Below, piece after piece: positions 34,397 to 46,279 of a DNA stretch of 64,000 nucleotides (within the stretch, counting starts at the first letter, position 1; each line of letters begins with the position of its first letter). Where the stretch lies: contig CP021221.1 of NCBI GenBank assembly GCA_003999685.1, positions 3,286,001 through 3,350,000 of the forward strand, in the 5' to 3' direction. The position numbers and the translations under genes are program-made. This stretch comes from Taiwanofungus camphoratus (lineage: Eukaryota > Basidiomycota > Agaricomycetes > Polyporales > Taiwanofungaceae). A model generated the notes under the pieces. It was not told where the DNA came from, made no database searches, and saw only the letters and a list, made by a program, of their open reading frames with translations.

Positions 34397-34989
34397 TGAC
34401 GGTGCGGACCGCCGCGCCCTGGTTGCCCCCCTTTTCACGAATACTGATGACCTGCCCATATTTCCTGATCCTGCTGGCCATCGTCGAGTCTTGCATAACA
34501 GCTCTCTCAGTGGCAAGCGACTCCCTCTGGTGCATACTGTCCCGATTTCATATCAATTGCTGCGTCACTAGTATCTATCACGCTTCTGCTTCATTATGCT
34601 TTCTAGACCACACAAATGTCGGCCCGCTTTCATGCATGCACTCTGCCCCTCCTGTATTATACGTTTGTTTGGATCACGTTAACGTTGGATATAGTTTTTT
34701 GCTAGTTATAAATTGGAATTACTCCGTGCCTGAGAATAGTCGGCAAGAGTTTCAGAGGAAGATATGCTTCACGTGACATAATCGACCATAGATGAAGCGC
34801 CAACGACTGAGTTTTGTACTAAGTACAGTACTCCGCGGCTTGTGAGAACTTGATTCTCTGGCAGTAGTTATAGCGGCCTCGATACGGATATTCGCGACAT
34901 CCTTCTGCTGTTCTACGATAGGCACAATGTTTCGAGGCAGATGACACCGCCACTCGAAGTGCCATCGCTCCAGTGCCAGTCGTAGACTT
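34397..34989. other. Intergenic region
   Basis: 3' flank of the Cys-motif gene. No supportable gene on either strand. The left end of a minus-strand coding trace (next entry) may extend into it. Confidence 0.4.
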
Positions 34990-35415
34990 GGTATGTGCCA
35001 ATTCACCGGTGTCACGGTACACTGATGCGTCAGGATGCTATAGATTTGATTCCATCGCCTCAAGAGGAAGCACACCTGTCCTATGCCAAAGTCGTGACGG
35101 TGGTTCTGAGTAGTGACCCCGGAGAGAAGTGTACCCGTCCTAGTCTCTCGGAACCTTGGCAGTCCTCCGTTCTCCAGGATGAGTGCCTCGGCATACGCTA
35201 GAAGCGATCGCACCGAGCATGTGCATCCGTGAAAATATGTATGACAATTGATGCCGTTTTCAAGGCACTCCAGATGCGTGACATTTCTAGGTTACACATC
35301 TAGCTAGCTTTTGCGGAGAGTGTACTTACGTCAGATGCAAGTTTTTGGCAAAAGGCCTTCACATTTTCCGGCCGCTCGAAGAGAGCTTCAATAACGGGTA
35401 GTTCCCGCAACAAAA
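34990..35415 (-). pseudogene. Coding trace of an unidentified gene, probably a remnant
   Basis: On the minus strand a block reads RELPVIEALFERPENVKAF followed by CQKLASD and a good GT donor (GTAAGT, near 35329). A second block to its left reads LAYAEALILENGGLPRFRE and GTLLSGVTT. The composition and the splice signal look like real coding sequence. No start, no full domain and no consistent joining were found. It may be the residue of a gene between the Cys-motif gene and the P450. I do not recognise the family. Confidence 0.3.
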
Positions 35416-35618
35416 TTTGTCGTGATCAAATTCGAATGAGTACGGATGCCATCTTGGTCAACGTACTCAGTCCGCATTCGGAATGCCCACTTCATACTTG
35501 AGTATTCAGTGATGCAGCATGGGCGGCTCAGTGCAGACAATTTCCACTTGTGTTTTGCGTCCTTCGCAGCCTGTCATCCCACCAATCTCCTGGGAGTCGC
35601 TATATACTTTTCACCACA

Positions 35619-35626
35619 TATAAAAG
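35619..35626 (+). promoter_or_regulatory. TATA box of the P450 gene
   Basis: TATAAAAG about 145 bases before the ATG at 35772, preceded by TATATAC at 35601. The sequence match is strong and the spacing leaves room for a normal fungal leader. Confidence 0.5.
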
Positions 35627-35771
35627 CACAGGTAGAGCACGTCCTCTCTCGCCGTACTCACGTCTTGCATGACCCCCATCTCCATTCGCACATTTACCAC
35701 TTACGCCCGCCTGACAATCGACGTCGTTTGCCATAGAACATCAAGCATCGTCGCGCCATCACATCGCCATA

Positions 35772-37944
35772 ATGAATACCGATATCACCCTCCTCGACTT
35801 AGCAATGCATCTCCTTCCAGGGACATCTCTCATGAGTACCGTTCCTGCTTTCCTACTCGTCGCGCTCTTTGTCCTTCTCCACTTCCTTGTCTCCGTTACT
35901 TATCACGCCTTCTTCTCCCCACTCGCCGCTTTGCCCGGGCCTTGGTATGCTGCTATTTCCGACTTCTGGCTGACAACCCATATCTTGCGCCTGCAACAAT
36001 GCATGACGGTCCAGGCGCTCTTTGAGCGATACGGCCCTGTGGTCCGTGCAGGTCCGAAGAAAGTCGTCTTTTGTGATCTGAAGACGGTGTCGAGTGTCTA
36101 CCGCGTGCACAAATTCGACAAGAGTCCCTACTACAAAAATTTCCAGATGTCAGCAGCCTTTCATTCTCTGAGACGTCATACAACATTAAAACCCCATCTC
36201 TAGCAACGGCAATGACCAAACGTAAGAGTTCTTGTATTGTTGTCCCATTTATCAGCTGACGATCTGCCCTTTAATGCATTCAGGATGACGGTCCTGCCCA
36301 ACGCACAGCATACCCTCCGCCGAAAGGCATATGCACCCCACTACAACCCCTCTAATCTGGGCCCGTACCAGCTAGAGCTGCACATATTCGCTCTCAAAGT
36401 TGTCGATGTTCGTGACCCACTCATGGGTGCATCTCTCGAGATTTGTTCCCTAGGATTGACGAATACGGTGAATAGATCTTTAACCGCGTGGCTGGAAAGG
36501 CTTCGGTAGAATGCCTTGATTTCTTCTGTCACCTCATGGTCGATATCATCACAGTTGCCGTCTTGGGCTTCTATCCGGAATCACTAAGCAATTGGACTTC
36601 CAACGTCCAGAATCCTCTGACGATCGCTGTGCACGATTTTCCAAAGAAGGGTACCTTGGTATGCCCTGCTCGTATCGGCCCATTGATATTTGTCTCACAT
36701 ATGCGTATTCTGCGAGCAGCATGACCTTTTCCCAACGTGGGCCTGGAAGCTCGTCAGCCGTTTCCCCAACGATCGATGGCGCCAAATATGCAACTGTGAC
36801 AAGATTGTTGCACAGGCACGGACATTTTTTTTTTATCTCATTTTGACTTTCTGATCATGGAGAAATAGTATGTTGGAGGTCAACTCCACAAGCTGCGCTT
36901 TAAAGCCCTGACTGGACAAACCGCCGGACAAGTCGATATCGAGAAGATTTCTCTCCTACACCGTCTGTTGCAGTCTGGCATGCCCGACGAGGATATCATC
37001 TCGGAGAGCGTGGGACATTTGTGAGTATGCTGCTGTGGTTGCAGCCAACCGCTCAGCCTCCCAACGTCCCCAATCCCGTTCTTACTTGAACGTTACAGGA
37101 TTGCCGGGGTCGACACGTCTTCGATTACGCTCTCATACTTGTTCTGGGAGCTCAGCCGCCGCCCGGATGTCGCGATGCGGCTACGGGCAGAAATCAACGA
37201 GGCCATGCCCGACCCCAGGGACATCCCCGACATCTCGACTCTGTACAAGCTGCCATACTTGGATGCGTTCATCAAGGAAGGTGCGTCGTACCCGGCTCGG
37301 ATCGCGGTTCGGGAAACGAGGTGTGCCCGCCGACAGGACAGCGGCTCTACTCCGCCGCGCCCTCGCTGCTCGAACGAGTGGTGCCAGGCAAGGCTGGCGA
37401 CGAGTGTTTCCAGATCATGGGCCATACGCTCCCCCCAGGCACGGTCGTCGCGACCCAGGCATGGAGCATGCACCGCGACGCGGACATATTTCCTTGTCCC
37501 GATACGTTCTCCCCAGAGCGATGGCTGATGGCTGAGGGCGCCAAAGGAGAAAATGACAGACTGGTGAGGTGAGGAGCCAAGTCGTCAGCGAGAACGACGG
37601 TCATGCGCTCATCGCGGTTTTCTTTCCCGCTTTCTGTGGCTCGTATGGATGTCTGTACACTGCCAGGATGACGCAGCACATGATGCCGTTTGGCCTCGGG
37701 ACCCGCGTGTGCGCCGGCCGAAACCTGGCGCAGATGGGCCTGCGCATCGTCGTCGCTGCGCTGGTCCGCAACTTTGATGTCGCAGCAGACGTGAAGGAAA
37801 CTAACGAGGAAAGCATGAGGATGCGGGAAGCCTTCGTAAGTGCCATCCTGGTGACAGCGTCTCGCATTCACGAATCTGAGAGCGCAGAATATGTTCCCCG
37901 CTTCAAAGGAGTGCAGGCTGATCTTCAACCCCCGGGGATATTAA
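35772..37944 (+). CDS. Cytochrome P450 monooxygenase
   Basis: Heme-thiolate monooxygenase anchored in the ER, using NADPH-cytochrome P450 reductase; substrate unknown. Ten exons (35772-36148, 36204-36221, 36284-36407, 36476-36658, 36720-36815, 36869-37020, 37099-37280, 37337-37568, 37667-37835, 37888-37944) sum to 529 residues. A hydrophobic N-terminal anchor (STVPAFLLVALFVLLHFLV) precedes the proline-rich hinge LAALPGPWY. Landmarks include the I-helix AGVDTSS, the K-helix ExxR as EGQR split by an intron, the FSPERW segment and the heme-binding loop FGLGTRVCAG with the Cys ligand. The end CRLIFNPRGY is typical. The intron after exon 5 may use a GC donor (CAG|GCACGG); a GT three codons earlier is an alternative. 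The family level (CYP number) cannot be set from sequence alone. All catalytic motifs are present, so the gene looks functional. Confidence 0.93.
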
Positions 37945-39602
37945 CTTGCACAGTTTGCTCCTCCAATCAGTGCTGGACTACTCCAGGGCCTATTGTTTTG
38001 CAAAAACCCCGCCTTCGCTAGCTTTGTATTTGTACCAGAGATCTCTGTTGGAGGTCGGAGCCATTCTTCGTGTGTGCATATCGGCAATCCGTTTTAGCTC
38101 GATCACTGTAACAGAATCGACCCCGGGCTGTAAGTCACGGAACATACGGCACAATGATACATCAGGGCAGTAAATCGCGGCGAACACCCGTCCGCTCATG
38201 AAAGACTTCAGACCGTCTTCGGAGTGCCCCCCTTGCGTCAATCGGCCACAATAGGCTTCGTTACAAGCCCTATTGTGCAGTTGGGATGCCGCATTATTAA
38301 ATTTGACGATCCCCACCTTTGTTTCTTCTGTGCGGAAAGTATGACTTTGGGGATGGAAGTGGCTCAAGTGGACCATGAAGCATTGCTGAACATGTGCATT
38401 CGGGTCTACAATAATATCCCCAGAGGTCGACCTGACGATCTGACAGTTGGAATCCATATGTGTAGGGAAACTTCAAGGTCGTTTCATTTACTAATTGTAG
38501 AGACTGCAAACTGGATGTTTATTTGCATCCCCAAGGAATGCACTACCTGAAGCGCGGGCCGGACTGTGTCACTGTTAAACTCTTCAAAGATCTAAACGTC
38601 GATTGCTGCTATGTGAGCTGTCTCCTTCCACTTTCGAATCATGCGACTACTTGACCTCTCTTCCAAGCTGGAATATGACACGGATCGTGCTGGAGATCTC
38701 GAACCTTCGCAATATCTACCGCTCGAAAAAATTGACGCTTTAGGCCTTGGCCGAAACGCTCAATATTGAGCTCCTCGCTTTTACGCTGGTATCTTTTAGG
38801 CTCTGCAAGCCTCTCGACTGTCTATTATAACCACCATATGCACGACCAAATGCTATAATCGTTGGAAAAGGCAGTGAATACTGTCCTGTCTTCCTCTCTA
38901 TAGCCATGAAGTGGGTCACGTTTCGTGGGTATAGTGAGGAAGACAGATTTGGAGAGTTTTAGGTGTCTAAGAAAAGTCCTCTTACTGATCCTTTTGAACT
39001 CCTCGGAGACTTCTCTATTGCTTTTGACTGATCAGATTCGGGTTAACCTTGAGTATCCTGAATATTTTCGGAGTCTGCAGACCTGACTAGCTGCGGCATT
39101 CCTGATAGGGTCAAATTCTGCCACATGTCGAAGTCAATGGACTTGGAGATGTACCAACCATATTTCTTGGAGCGGGTTTTCGGATGCAGAATGACACGAT
39201 TCACAGTGAACGAGGGATCTTGTGGTAGACCAACTTGCGAGGATATAAAGCCCAGTAAAGTTTGACCCTGCCAGACTTGGAGCAAAGAAGTGTCCCAAAG
39301 TTTGAAAAGCCTGATGGGTGACGTTTCTTTCTGTGACGTCTTTATTCAAAGTCAAGGGGCAAACCACAGAGGACTCAACTTGAAGAGTATACGAACATAG
39401 TTTGCAAGATCACGGGGAAATCATAGCCTCAACTGTGTAGGCAGAATCGATCGACTCTTCTAACTACAAGAAATATATCCATTGTCATCCAGTTTGTGAC
39501 TTACAACGAAGACTTATTCCAGCCAATGAAAATTCGAGATATCGATAAAGACTACCACGCTAATGGATCTAGGTGGGAAGCCTCACTCAGGGCTCAAAAG
39601 TT
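37945..39602. other. Gene-poor intergenic stretch
   Basis: About 1.7 kb between the P450 and a tRNA. A 155-codon minus-strand frame (37990-38457) has no recognisable domain and overlaps the P450 3' flank; a second minus-strand pair of frames near 39043-39367 is also featureless. Nothing is called. Confidence 0.45.
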
Positions 39603-39620
39603 AGAAAAAAAAACAAAAAG
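39603..39620 (-). terminator. RNA polymerase III T-run terminator of the tRNA
   Basis: On the minus strand, CTTTTTG followed by a run of about ten T lies a dozen or so bases past the tRNA 3' end, as expected for Pol III termination. Confidence 0.7.
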
Positions 39621-39632
39621 ATTATCTGGATA

Positions 39633-39711
39633 CTCTCTGACCGGGAGTCGAACCCCGCTTGCGCGCGAAATTAATGACAGTCGCGTGTACTCACCGATAC
39701 ACTACCAGAGA
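39633..39711 (-). tRNA. tRNA-Asp(GTC) with a probable 5-nt intron
   Basis: The minus strand folds as a tRNA. The acceptor TCTCTGG pairs with TCAGAGA and the discriminator is G. The A box is TAGTGTATCGG and the B box is GGTTCGACTCC, an exact match to the consensus. The anticodon stem CGCGA/TCGCG encloses CTGTCA, giving anticodon GTC, as in other eukaryotic tRNA-Asp. The anticodon loop is 12 nt, so a 5-nt intron at the usual 37/38 position is inferred. The T stem has one G-G mismatch. A Pol III T-run follows. The gene lies alone between the P450 and the BTB gene. Confidence 0.8.
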
Positions 39712-39749
39712 TACTGAGCAGGAGGCAACATTATTTCTTGATCAACCTG

Positions 39750-42154
39750 CTAAAAGTACAATCTGTAAGTGACACAAAGGTGTACGGTTCTTTTAGATTG
39801 ATATTTGTCCACACTTCCATCTTTTTCTCGGCCCATGTATTTTTTCTTGCGGTCGTGCACTCCTCACAGTAGCCCATCTTCCTCCAGTCGACTGCCATAA
39901 GACAGTCCAGTCCGCCAAGTATGTCGAATAAACCCTCCTAGAACACGTTCGATTAAATGACCTGTGTCGTCCACTGCGCATTATTCTCCTTCCATGCTTG
40001 CCTGCAACGCATATGCGCGACGCCCTCATCGCCAGCGGTTTGCTTGACGGATAACTCGTCAAGCAGGCAAGAGGCAGCAGAAGGACTCGGCGGGGCACGC
40101 ATGATGCTGACCCACTCGTGTTGGAGACGCTCGCGCGCTATGACCAGGCTGGCTAGATCAATTTGGGCAAGCTGCCTTTGGGCGTCGCTGCGTTCACTTG
40201 CTGCATCCAAATACATATCGACATCTCCGGCTTGTTGTGTCAGCCCGAGACTATCTGTGCGTAAAAGTTCGTAATAGGCACTGTTTAGTATCTCCGGTAT
40301 ACCGCACTGCCGTGCAAGCACAATGGCCTCCGCCGCGTACCCTCTACGCACAGAGGAGAGCTTCGCAAGGTCAGCAGGCCAGATTCCACAGAGGACATGA
40401 GTCGCAAAGTGAATCAAGGCGGAGAAGGAGAGAGTATGTGCAGCACGGAGAACTGACGCGAGAACAGGGAAATGGGGCGGATCGTAGTTTGAGCAGCAGA
40501 ATCTCGTCAGAATCGAGTAGATAGGGAATGGGGAACGGGAAAGGTGCGAAGGATGCTCACTAGCCACTCTCTAGCGCTATCAACAGCACCTCAAAATCCC
40601 GCGCTGAAACCTGATTAATTTCGAATACAGGACAGCCGTCAACGATCTCCTTACTATCCCCGTTATCGCATTCGGAGAAGAGAGTCGCAAAAACCTTCGA
40701 GTGTTGCACAACCGCGAGCGGTGCAACCGAGACAGTGTGTCACCCACTTGGACAACGACCGAGCCGTCAGGATGCCAGAATGTGGTATGTCGCGAGCGAG
40801 TGGCAAAAGTTAGCTCTGTATTTGACGACGAAGTAGTCACTGCGGTTGGTTCTTTAACGCGGACACGCTTCGCAGGTTTATCCAACTGTCCCAAGACCTG
40901 CGATGGTGTTGGTATGCGAGATGTTTGTGATGGACCACGCGGAAATTGGGCCGGAGTGCGCAGGATGGTAGTCGGAGAGGGCATAAGCTGGAATTGACCA
41001 CGAGATGGTGAAGTCGTAGTACATTGAGGCTGAGGTGCATGCTTCGTGGATGGAGGCAGAGCCGGACGCGCTCTATATCGAACATCATACCTCGATCTCC
41101 AACCAGACGCAGGGGACCCCTGCGAATTTCCTTCGAACGAGGGCAGGGCCAGCAGCTTTGACGAACCAGTCTGCGATGTCGGCCCAGTGGGACTGAGGCG
41201 CGTAGCAGGACTAGAAGAGTGGGAAGATGGCGATGGTGTTGCCATACTAGACAATTTGCGTTTCGTAGCCCTATAGATGCTCTCTGACGATGTAAGGTGA
41301 CCGGAAGCAGCCGCCTTGGCATCCTTGACCGGAATCATTTTATTAGCTGCCAAGCTTGTAGCTCGAATGTTGCTGGTCGGAATGGGAGGAAACAAGTCTG
41401 CCGAAGTCGTTGCATTAGATTCCATGTAAATCCTATTGTCGAGGTCATTGTTCAGATTTATAGTGGCAGAAACTATGGCGGTAATCTTATTCGCAGCATT
41501 CTGGGCAGCGGCCCTCTTGCTCGAAACAGACGTGCGTTTAGTAGCCCGAGACCCAAATTTGATCGTCACCGTATCAGGACAATTGGTTATTGCACATATC
41601 TGTTTGACGATGATTTCAACATTGAGTGCATCGTAAGCGGGCTGCCCCCCTTTCTGTGATTGAATCCATCGGCGTCGGCGCCCGCTCATCGCCTCTGGTG
41701 TGGTCCATCCTACACCTGAGTTCCCAAGCACGAGGAACTGGTTACGAAGAAAGGGGTTTAACATGTGTGAACTAAGGTCGAGATGCTTCCATACAACCCA
41801 GACGCCTTGACGGCGAAAGTAGATCGACTCAGAACCAGCGGTTGTGTTGATCCAGACATTTCCATCCCAGCCGAGGTCCAAAGGAGGAACACTGTGGGAA
41901 GTTAGAGTAAACCATTTGTAATTGTGCTTTTTATAGGCATTGGACTGAAGAATTCTATGACGAATGGCATCGGGAATCGGCTCTTTGTGATTCTCCTTTA
42001 GTTTGACGAGCTTGGCGCAGACATCGATGTCGACATTCAGAGCTCTGCGAGTTCGCTCAATAGAAGCTGTCTCGTCATCACCTGCGAATGAGATTATTAG
42101 GGGGATCGTACCATGTGCACAGATCGTTCTGCGCTTACTGAGAGGCCTTAACAT
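39750..42154 (-). CDS. BTB/POZ-domain protein with long disordered N-terminal part, probably frameshifted
   Basis: A BTB/POZ protein of the kind expanded in Agaricomycetes, probably acting in protein-protein contact or as a cullin-3 adaptor. The first 440 residues start near 42154, contain a conserved-looking N-terminal block (YKWFTLTSHSVPPLDLGW, GVWVVWKHLDLSSHMLNPF) and then a Ser/Thr/Pro-rich linker. The BTB begins at HTTFWHPDGSVVVQVGDTL. The expected RSRLVQHSKVF is present but in two frames. One base appears missing near 40710, after which the frame continues VFATLFSECDNGDSKEIVDG and VSARDFEVLLIALES. A later block (PVLASVLRAAHTLSFSALIHF) and an end with AVDWRKMGYCEEC complete the family layout. 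Near 40560 a second phase change is unsolved, and near 39950 a 24-nt GT-AG gap holds two stops. Either the gene is decaying or the sequence has errors. Confidence 0.6.
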
Positions 42155-42723
42155 ATGGAAACACTATTACTGAGTGATTGAGAAAGGCAGAATATGCTTG
42201 AAGCCACGACAGATTGAAACGCGGGGAGACCGATGCTGCTCACGACATTGAGAGATATAGGTAGAGGGATTGCCCCTGAAGTGAGTGGGTCTGAAATTCT
42301 CTGCAATACTGTAGACCCGTATTTTGAGTTGCCGTCGACCGGTGCTCGTACACTTGTCGATCATTGACGTTGTGATCCCGATTAGCATTTTAAAAGTATG
42401 CCAAGGCGGTAATTGTTTGCGTTTGAAAGTGCACGAACCTAAACCGAAGTCCTTTAGGTAGCAGCTCAAGATTCGCGGAGTGTCTCGTAAAACAGTCACA
42501 GTCACTCAGGCTGTCACGTGGACCGACAGGTGAAAATGCTGATCCACGTGATCACGATCGCGTGCATAGGACGATGGCGTTGTTGTTCGTTGTTTGTCCC
42601 CCATACTTTCTTGTGGACCACGCCGTCGCCGCTCTCGTCGTCGCGCTCACCAACGACGCCGCGTTTGCGCTCATGCTACCTATACACGCCACAGATGGAC
42701 CCGTACTAGCTCTCTCCGATATT
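42155..42723. promoter_or_regulatory. Divergent promoter region
   Basis: About 0.57 kb between the start of the BTB gene (-) and the coiled-coil gene (+). It must carry both promoters. No clear element is visible beyond an E-box-like CACGTG region around 42515 (TCACGTGGAC) and another CCACGTGATC at 42543. Confidence 0.4.
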
Positions 42724-45700
42724 ATGCACACGCTCTCTCCCTCTCCGGTGCCTCAACCCCCGCTTCCATCCGAATCAGCGCAGCCACCGAACGTCCACGT
42801 TATCTACAATGAAAATAGTCACCCTCCAGCTCAGAATGGCATCTTTTCGTCACAGTTAGACAGTAGTCATGGACTGAGCCCTTCACCGGAACCCCTCGAT
42901 TATTCAGACGTCGAACTGATGCGCTCTCGCATCCACGAACTTGGCTTGGTAGGTTCACATGTTTCTAATTTCAATACTAGTGCAACGGAGAGAGAGCTTG
43001 CGAATATGGTGCGTTGCACAGCATGGGATTACGGGAAACATCTTTGATTCTACCTAAAACTGCTAGGTACTCCGCTTAATATCACATCTGGCTCTACAAC
43101 CTTTACCTTCTCAACTTGCCTTGCAGGCAGAGACAATCGCAGAGCTCGCTGTTCAACGCAACTTTCTCCTACAGGAGAGGGAGAATCAGCACGCGCGCTG
43201 GGACGCCGAGCGTGAGAGCTGGGATAGGACCGCCGAGGCTCTCATCGGTAAACGGCGCGCTGCTAGTGACGCTGCTGAAAGAGACTATGTGAGTAGCATT
43301 GAAATATGTATGTGTGCCTGTGCTTGCCATACAAGAAAATTTCGATTTCTCTGGCTCAACCGGAGTCGCCCCCATCCTTTGTCTCCGGCTCTCAGTTCAA
43401 AAACGTCGCCGCTCCCATCTTTCCTCATAGCTGCTGGTCGTCTAGCATTCATTTGACATTCGGTTTTTTATAGGCAACGGAGCGGCAGATCTCGCACCTC
43501 CGGGATGATAACTTGGCTCTCAGGCACAAGGTCTGTTCCCATTCTTCTACAGCTTGCAGAAAGCTCAGATATTTTGTTTATCTACTTTCCGTCCTGACAA
43601 TCCGTCTGTATCGATATTCCATCATGTCTTACGGTCTTTATATACCGGTATATCTGCCGTCGACAGCTCGCAGACGCCCATACCCGGATGTCCACGCTCG
43701 AGTCCGAGCTTGCGCGCCTCCGCCCCCTCCTCCTCATGCAACCTACACTCCTCCGAGACCCCTCTCTCCTGCAATTTCCCGCTTTTCTACAATTCGGCCA
43801 TTCAGATACAAAGGCCGACGCGAAGAAGAAGAGAAGAGGAAAGCGGGACAAAGAGAGAGAGGAGAAAGTAAAGGACGAAAAGGGCAAGAACAAGGAGAAA
43901 GATGGGCAAGCATCTACCGAAGTTGATGCAGACGCGGATGTAGATACGGATATCAACATGGATGCAGGTGGTCTCGAGGGAGGTGATCAAACCCATACTC
44001 CCCGTTTGCATACAAGGCCCGATTCCGACTCTATTCGGTCCCCTTATAAGCTACATATCGCGAATGCTCAAGAGGGCGATCCCTTTGGTTTCCCGCTCAA
44101 CGTTGACACGTCTCCTCGCTCATACAAGCAGGCTGTTGTCAAGTCTGATAAGAGAAGTAAAGCTCAGGAGAAGAAGGGCCGCGGCAAGACATCCGATGAC
44201 CGCGGTGGACCTCTTCTCTCGGACGCTCGTGCTGAATGTCTTCTCGTCGCCGCACGAAAGATAGGCCGTGTACGTGCGGCAATGGCAGCGAAAGAGCGCG
44301 AGGCGGAGCGGGAGCGGGAGCGGGAAATAGAAAAGAAAAAGGAACAGGAGCAAGAGTGTGAGCGCGAGCAGGAGAGACAAAGGGGGAGAGAGCGGGTATT
44401 GGACTTGTCGGAAGCGAGGGAGCCACAGTCGACAGAATCGGGCGTGATGGCGCTTGCAAATGAGCAGACTCACAAGCCCGAGCATGTTCGCATGATGGGT
44501 TCCATCGATAACCACTGGGAATACAGGTGGTACGATGACTACGCGCCGGAGGCAGGGCCATCAACTTATAATACACATTCACGGACGCCTCCCACCCCGC
44601 CTGTACCCACCTCCTCGACGCGGCGGGGAGCAACTCCTCCACGCCGTGCAGGGTCTTCCGTGCAGCTTCCTTCCCACCTTCACCCGTCTATGCAACAACT
44701 ACCCTCTACCCCTCGACATATGCCCCCTCAATCCATTCATCCTCATCAATCTTCATTGTCAATGGCCACAGGCCCTCCTCATGTCTTACCTCCGGGAATT
44801 GTTTACATGCACTCCCCTATTGCTGTTCCTGTTCCTACTGGCCGTGGTGCTGGTCCTGGGCAGCCAGCTCCCGCAGTTCCCCTACTTGTACCCATTCCTT
44901 CCGGCACATGGCCCGTCCCCAGCACGCCAACCAAGCATGTGCAGCCTGTGACACTGAGTCAGACTCCCGTAGAGAATGTGGGCGCAGAAGGTGCACCAGC
45001 TACCCCGCTAGACTCTTTATTAAGTGCTGCGCGGTCCATGATGGTCGACGAGGACAGGGATGAAAGTCGCAGAGGACGCAGGACTGGGAGCAAGAGCTCC
45101 AAGAGGCGGAAAGCTGCAGCAGCGATGGAAATGCCCGAGAGTCCGGTTCCGAAAAGAAGAAAAGCTGGTAGTGGGTCTTTACTACCAACTGCGTCCCCTT
45201 CCACTTCAGGGAACGGTTCAAGGACAACTAGACGGCAGGTTAAAGCACCTGGAGTAAACGAGACGAAACCTGAGAAAAAGGCTAAAGACAAGGAAAAGGA
45301 CACAATACAAGATAAGCAAGACAAAGCTGTAGGGGGCCCTCCTTCTATGTCGCTTCCCTTGACACGCGTGCGCAGTGCGTTGGATGTGCTTGCAGACCAA
45401 GCGGCGCAGGAGCAGGAGAGATGGCCACCCTCTGGTCCTGCAAGTGTGGAGCCGGATAGATTGCAAACTACTAAGGCACCTCGTATATCGTCTCCAACAG
45501 GAAGTACGAGGAGGCGCGCGGCCAGTCGGAAGTCAGATTCTCCTGTGGTGTCGAGTACCCATGGGAGCACTATGGAAGACAATACTAGTCCGAGAAGACC
45601 TGCTTCTCCAGTTGATCCCAATAGAACTTGTGGTGATGCTGACCTTCGAATGTCTGTGGGGGCTTCGACTCTCACACCTGTCGAACCGATCTATGTTCCC

Positions 45701-46279
45701 AAATGCTTTGATTCTACAGCGCACTCCACCAATTCTACACGTCGTGAGAACACGTCGAAGGGGCAAAGACCGCCTTCCGCACCTCCTGCACCTATTCTCT
45801 CCTCTGCTCATACATCTGACGTGACGTGTTTCTCTGTTACTCCCCATCGTTCTGCACCGAGTGGCCTACGGCGGGAACTGCAGCGTCTTGATGATCATCG
45901 CGACGAAGATGAGCCTCGACAACGACATGGTGACTCAGAAGGTATGATGCCAGACCATATCTCTGAGCCCTCGACTCCATCGTTCCGTCATAGAGGATTT
46001 CGTGCTGCTACTGAGGAGCCGAGCCCACGCGGCCCGCAATGGAGGCAGAGGAATTCGGATAAGGCGATTCCACCTCAGATGGGGGCGTTCAGTCTGTCCT
46101 ATGCAACTAATGTCGGTTCGACCTCTATGACTCGGACCAGGGAAATTGAAGTGATACCTATTGGTAATCCAATGGAAAGAGTTGCCATGAAGTACGATGT
46201 GTCTTCAAAACCGCTTCTCCACTTCTCTTCGAATGCTACTGAAGGAAGGTCTACAACACCTACCGCAAGACCGTCATAG
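42724..46279 (+). CDS. Coiled-coil, largely disordered protein of unknown function
   Basis: Four exons (42724-43008, 43127-43288, 43474-43530, 43667-46279) sum to 1,038 residues. The order is: a proline/serine-rich start (MHTLSPSPVPQPPLP), a leucine-zipper-like coiled coil in about residues 65-195 (ELMRSRIHELGLVGSH, AETIAELAVQRNFLLQE, RQISHLRDDNLALRHK, STLESELARLRPLL), a Lys-rich run (KKKRRGKRDKEREEKV), a short conserved-looking SDARAECLLVAARKIGRVRA, a strongly biased Arg/Glu run encoded by GAGCGG repeats (44281-44400) and a Ser/Pro-rich tail with basic clusters (RRGRRTGSKSSKRRKAA) that could be nuclear localisation signals. No enzyme motif. The start was chosen as the first ATG that leads into the coiled coil; upstream in-frame ATGs exist. 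Confidence 0.72.

Noticed and set aside
37990-38457. A 155-codon minus-strand frame behind the P450
   Set aside because: No recognisable domain, uneven composition, and overlap with other open frames of similar length.
43582-43959. A Ser/Phe-rich minus-strand frame
   Set aside because: Shadow of the Lys/Glu-rich part of the coiled-coil gene on the opposite strand.
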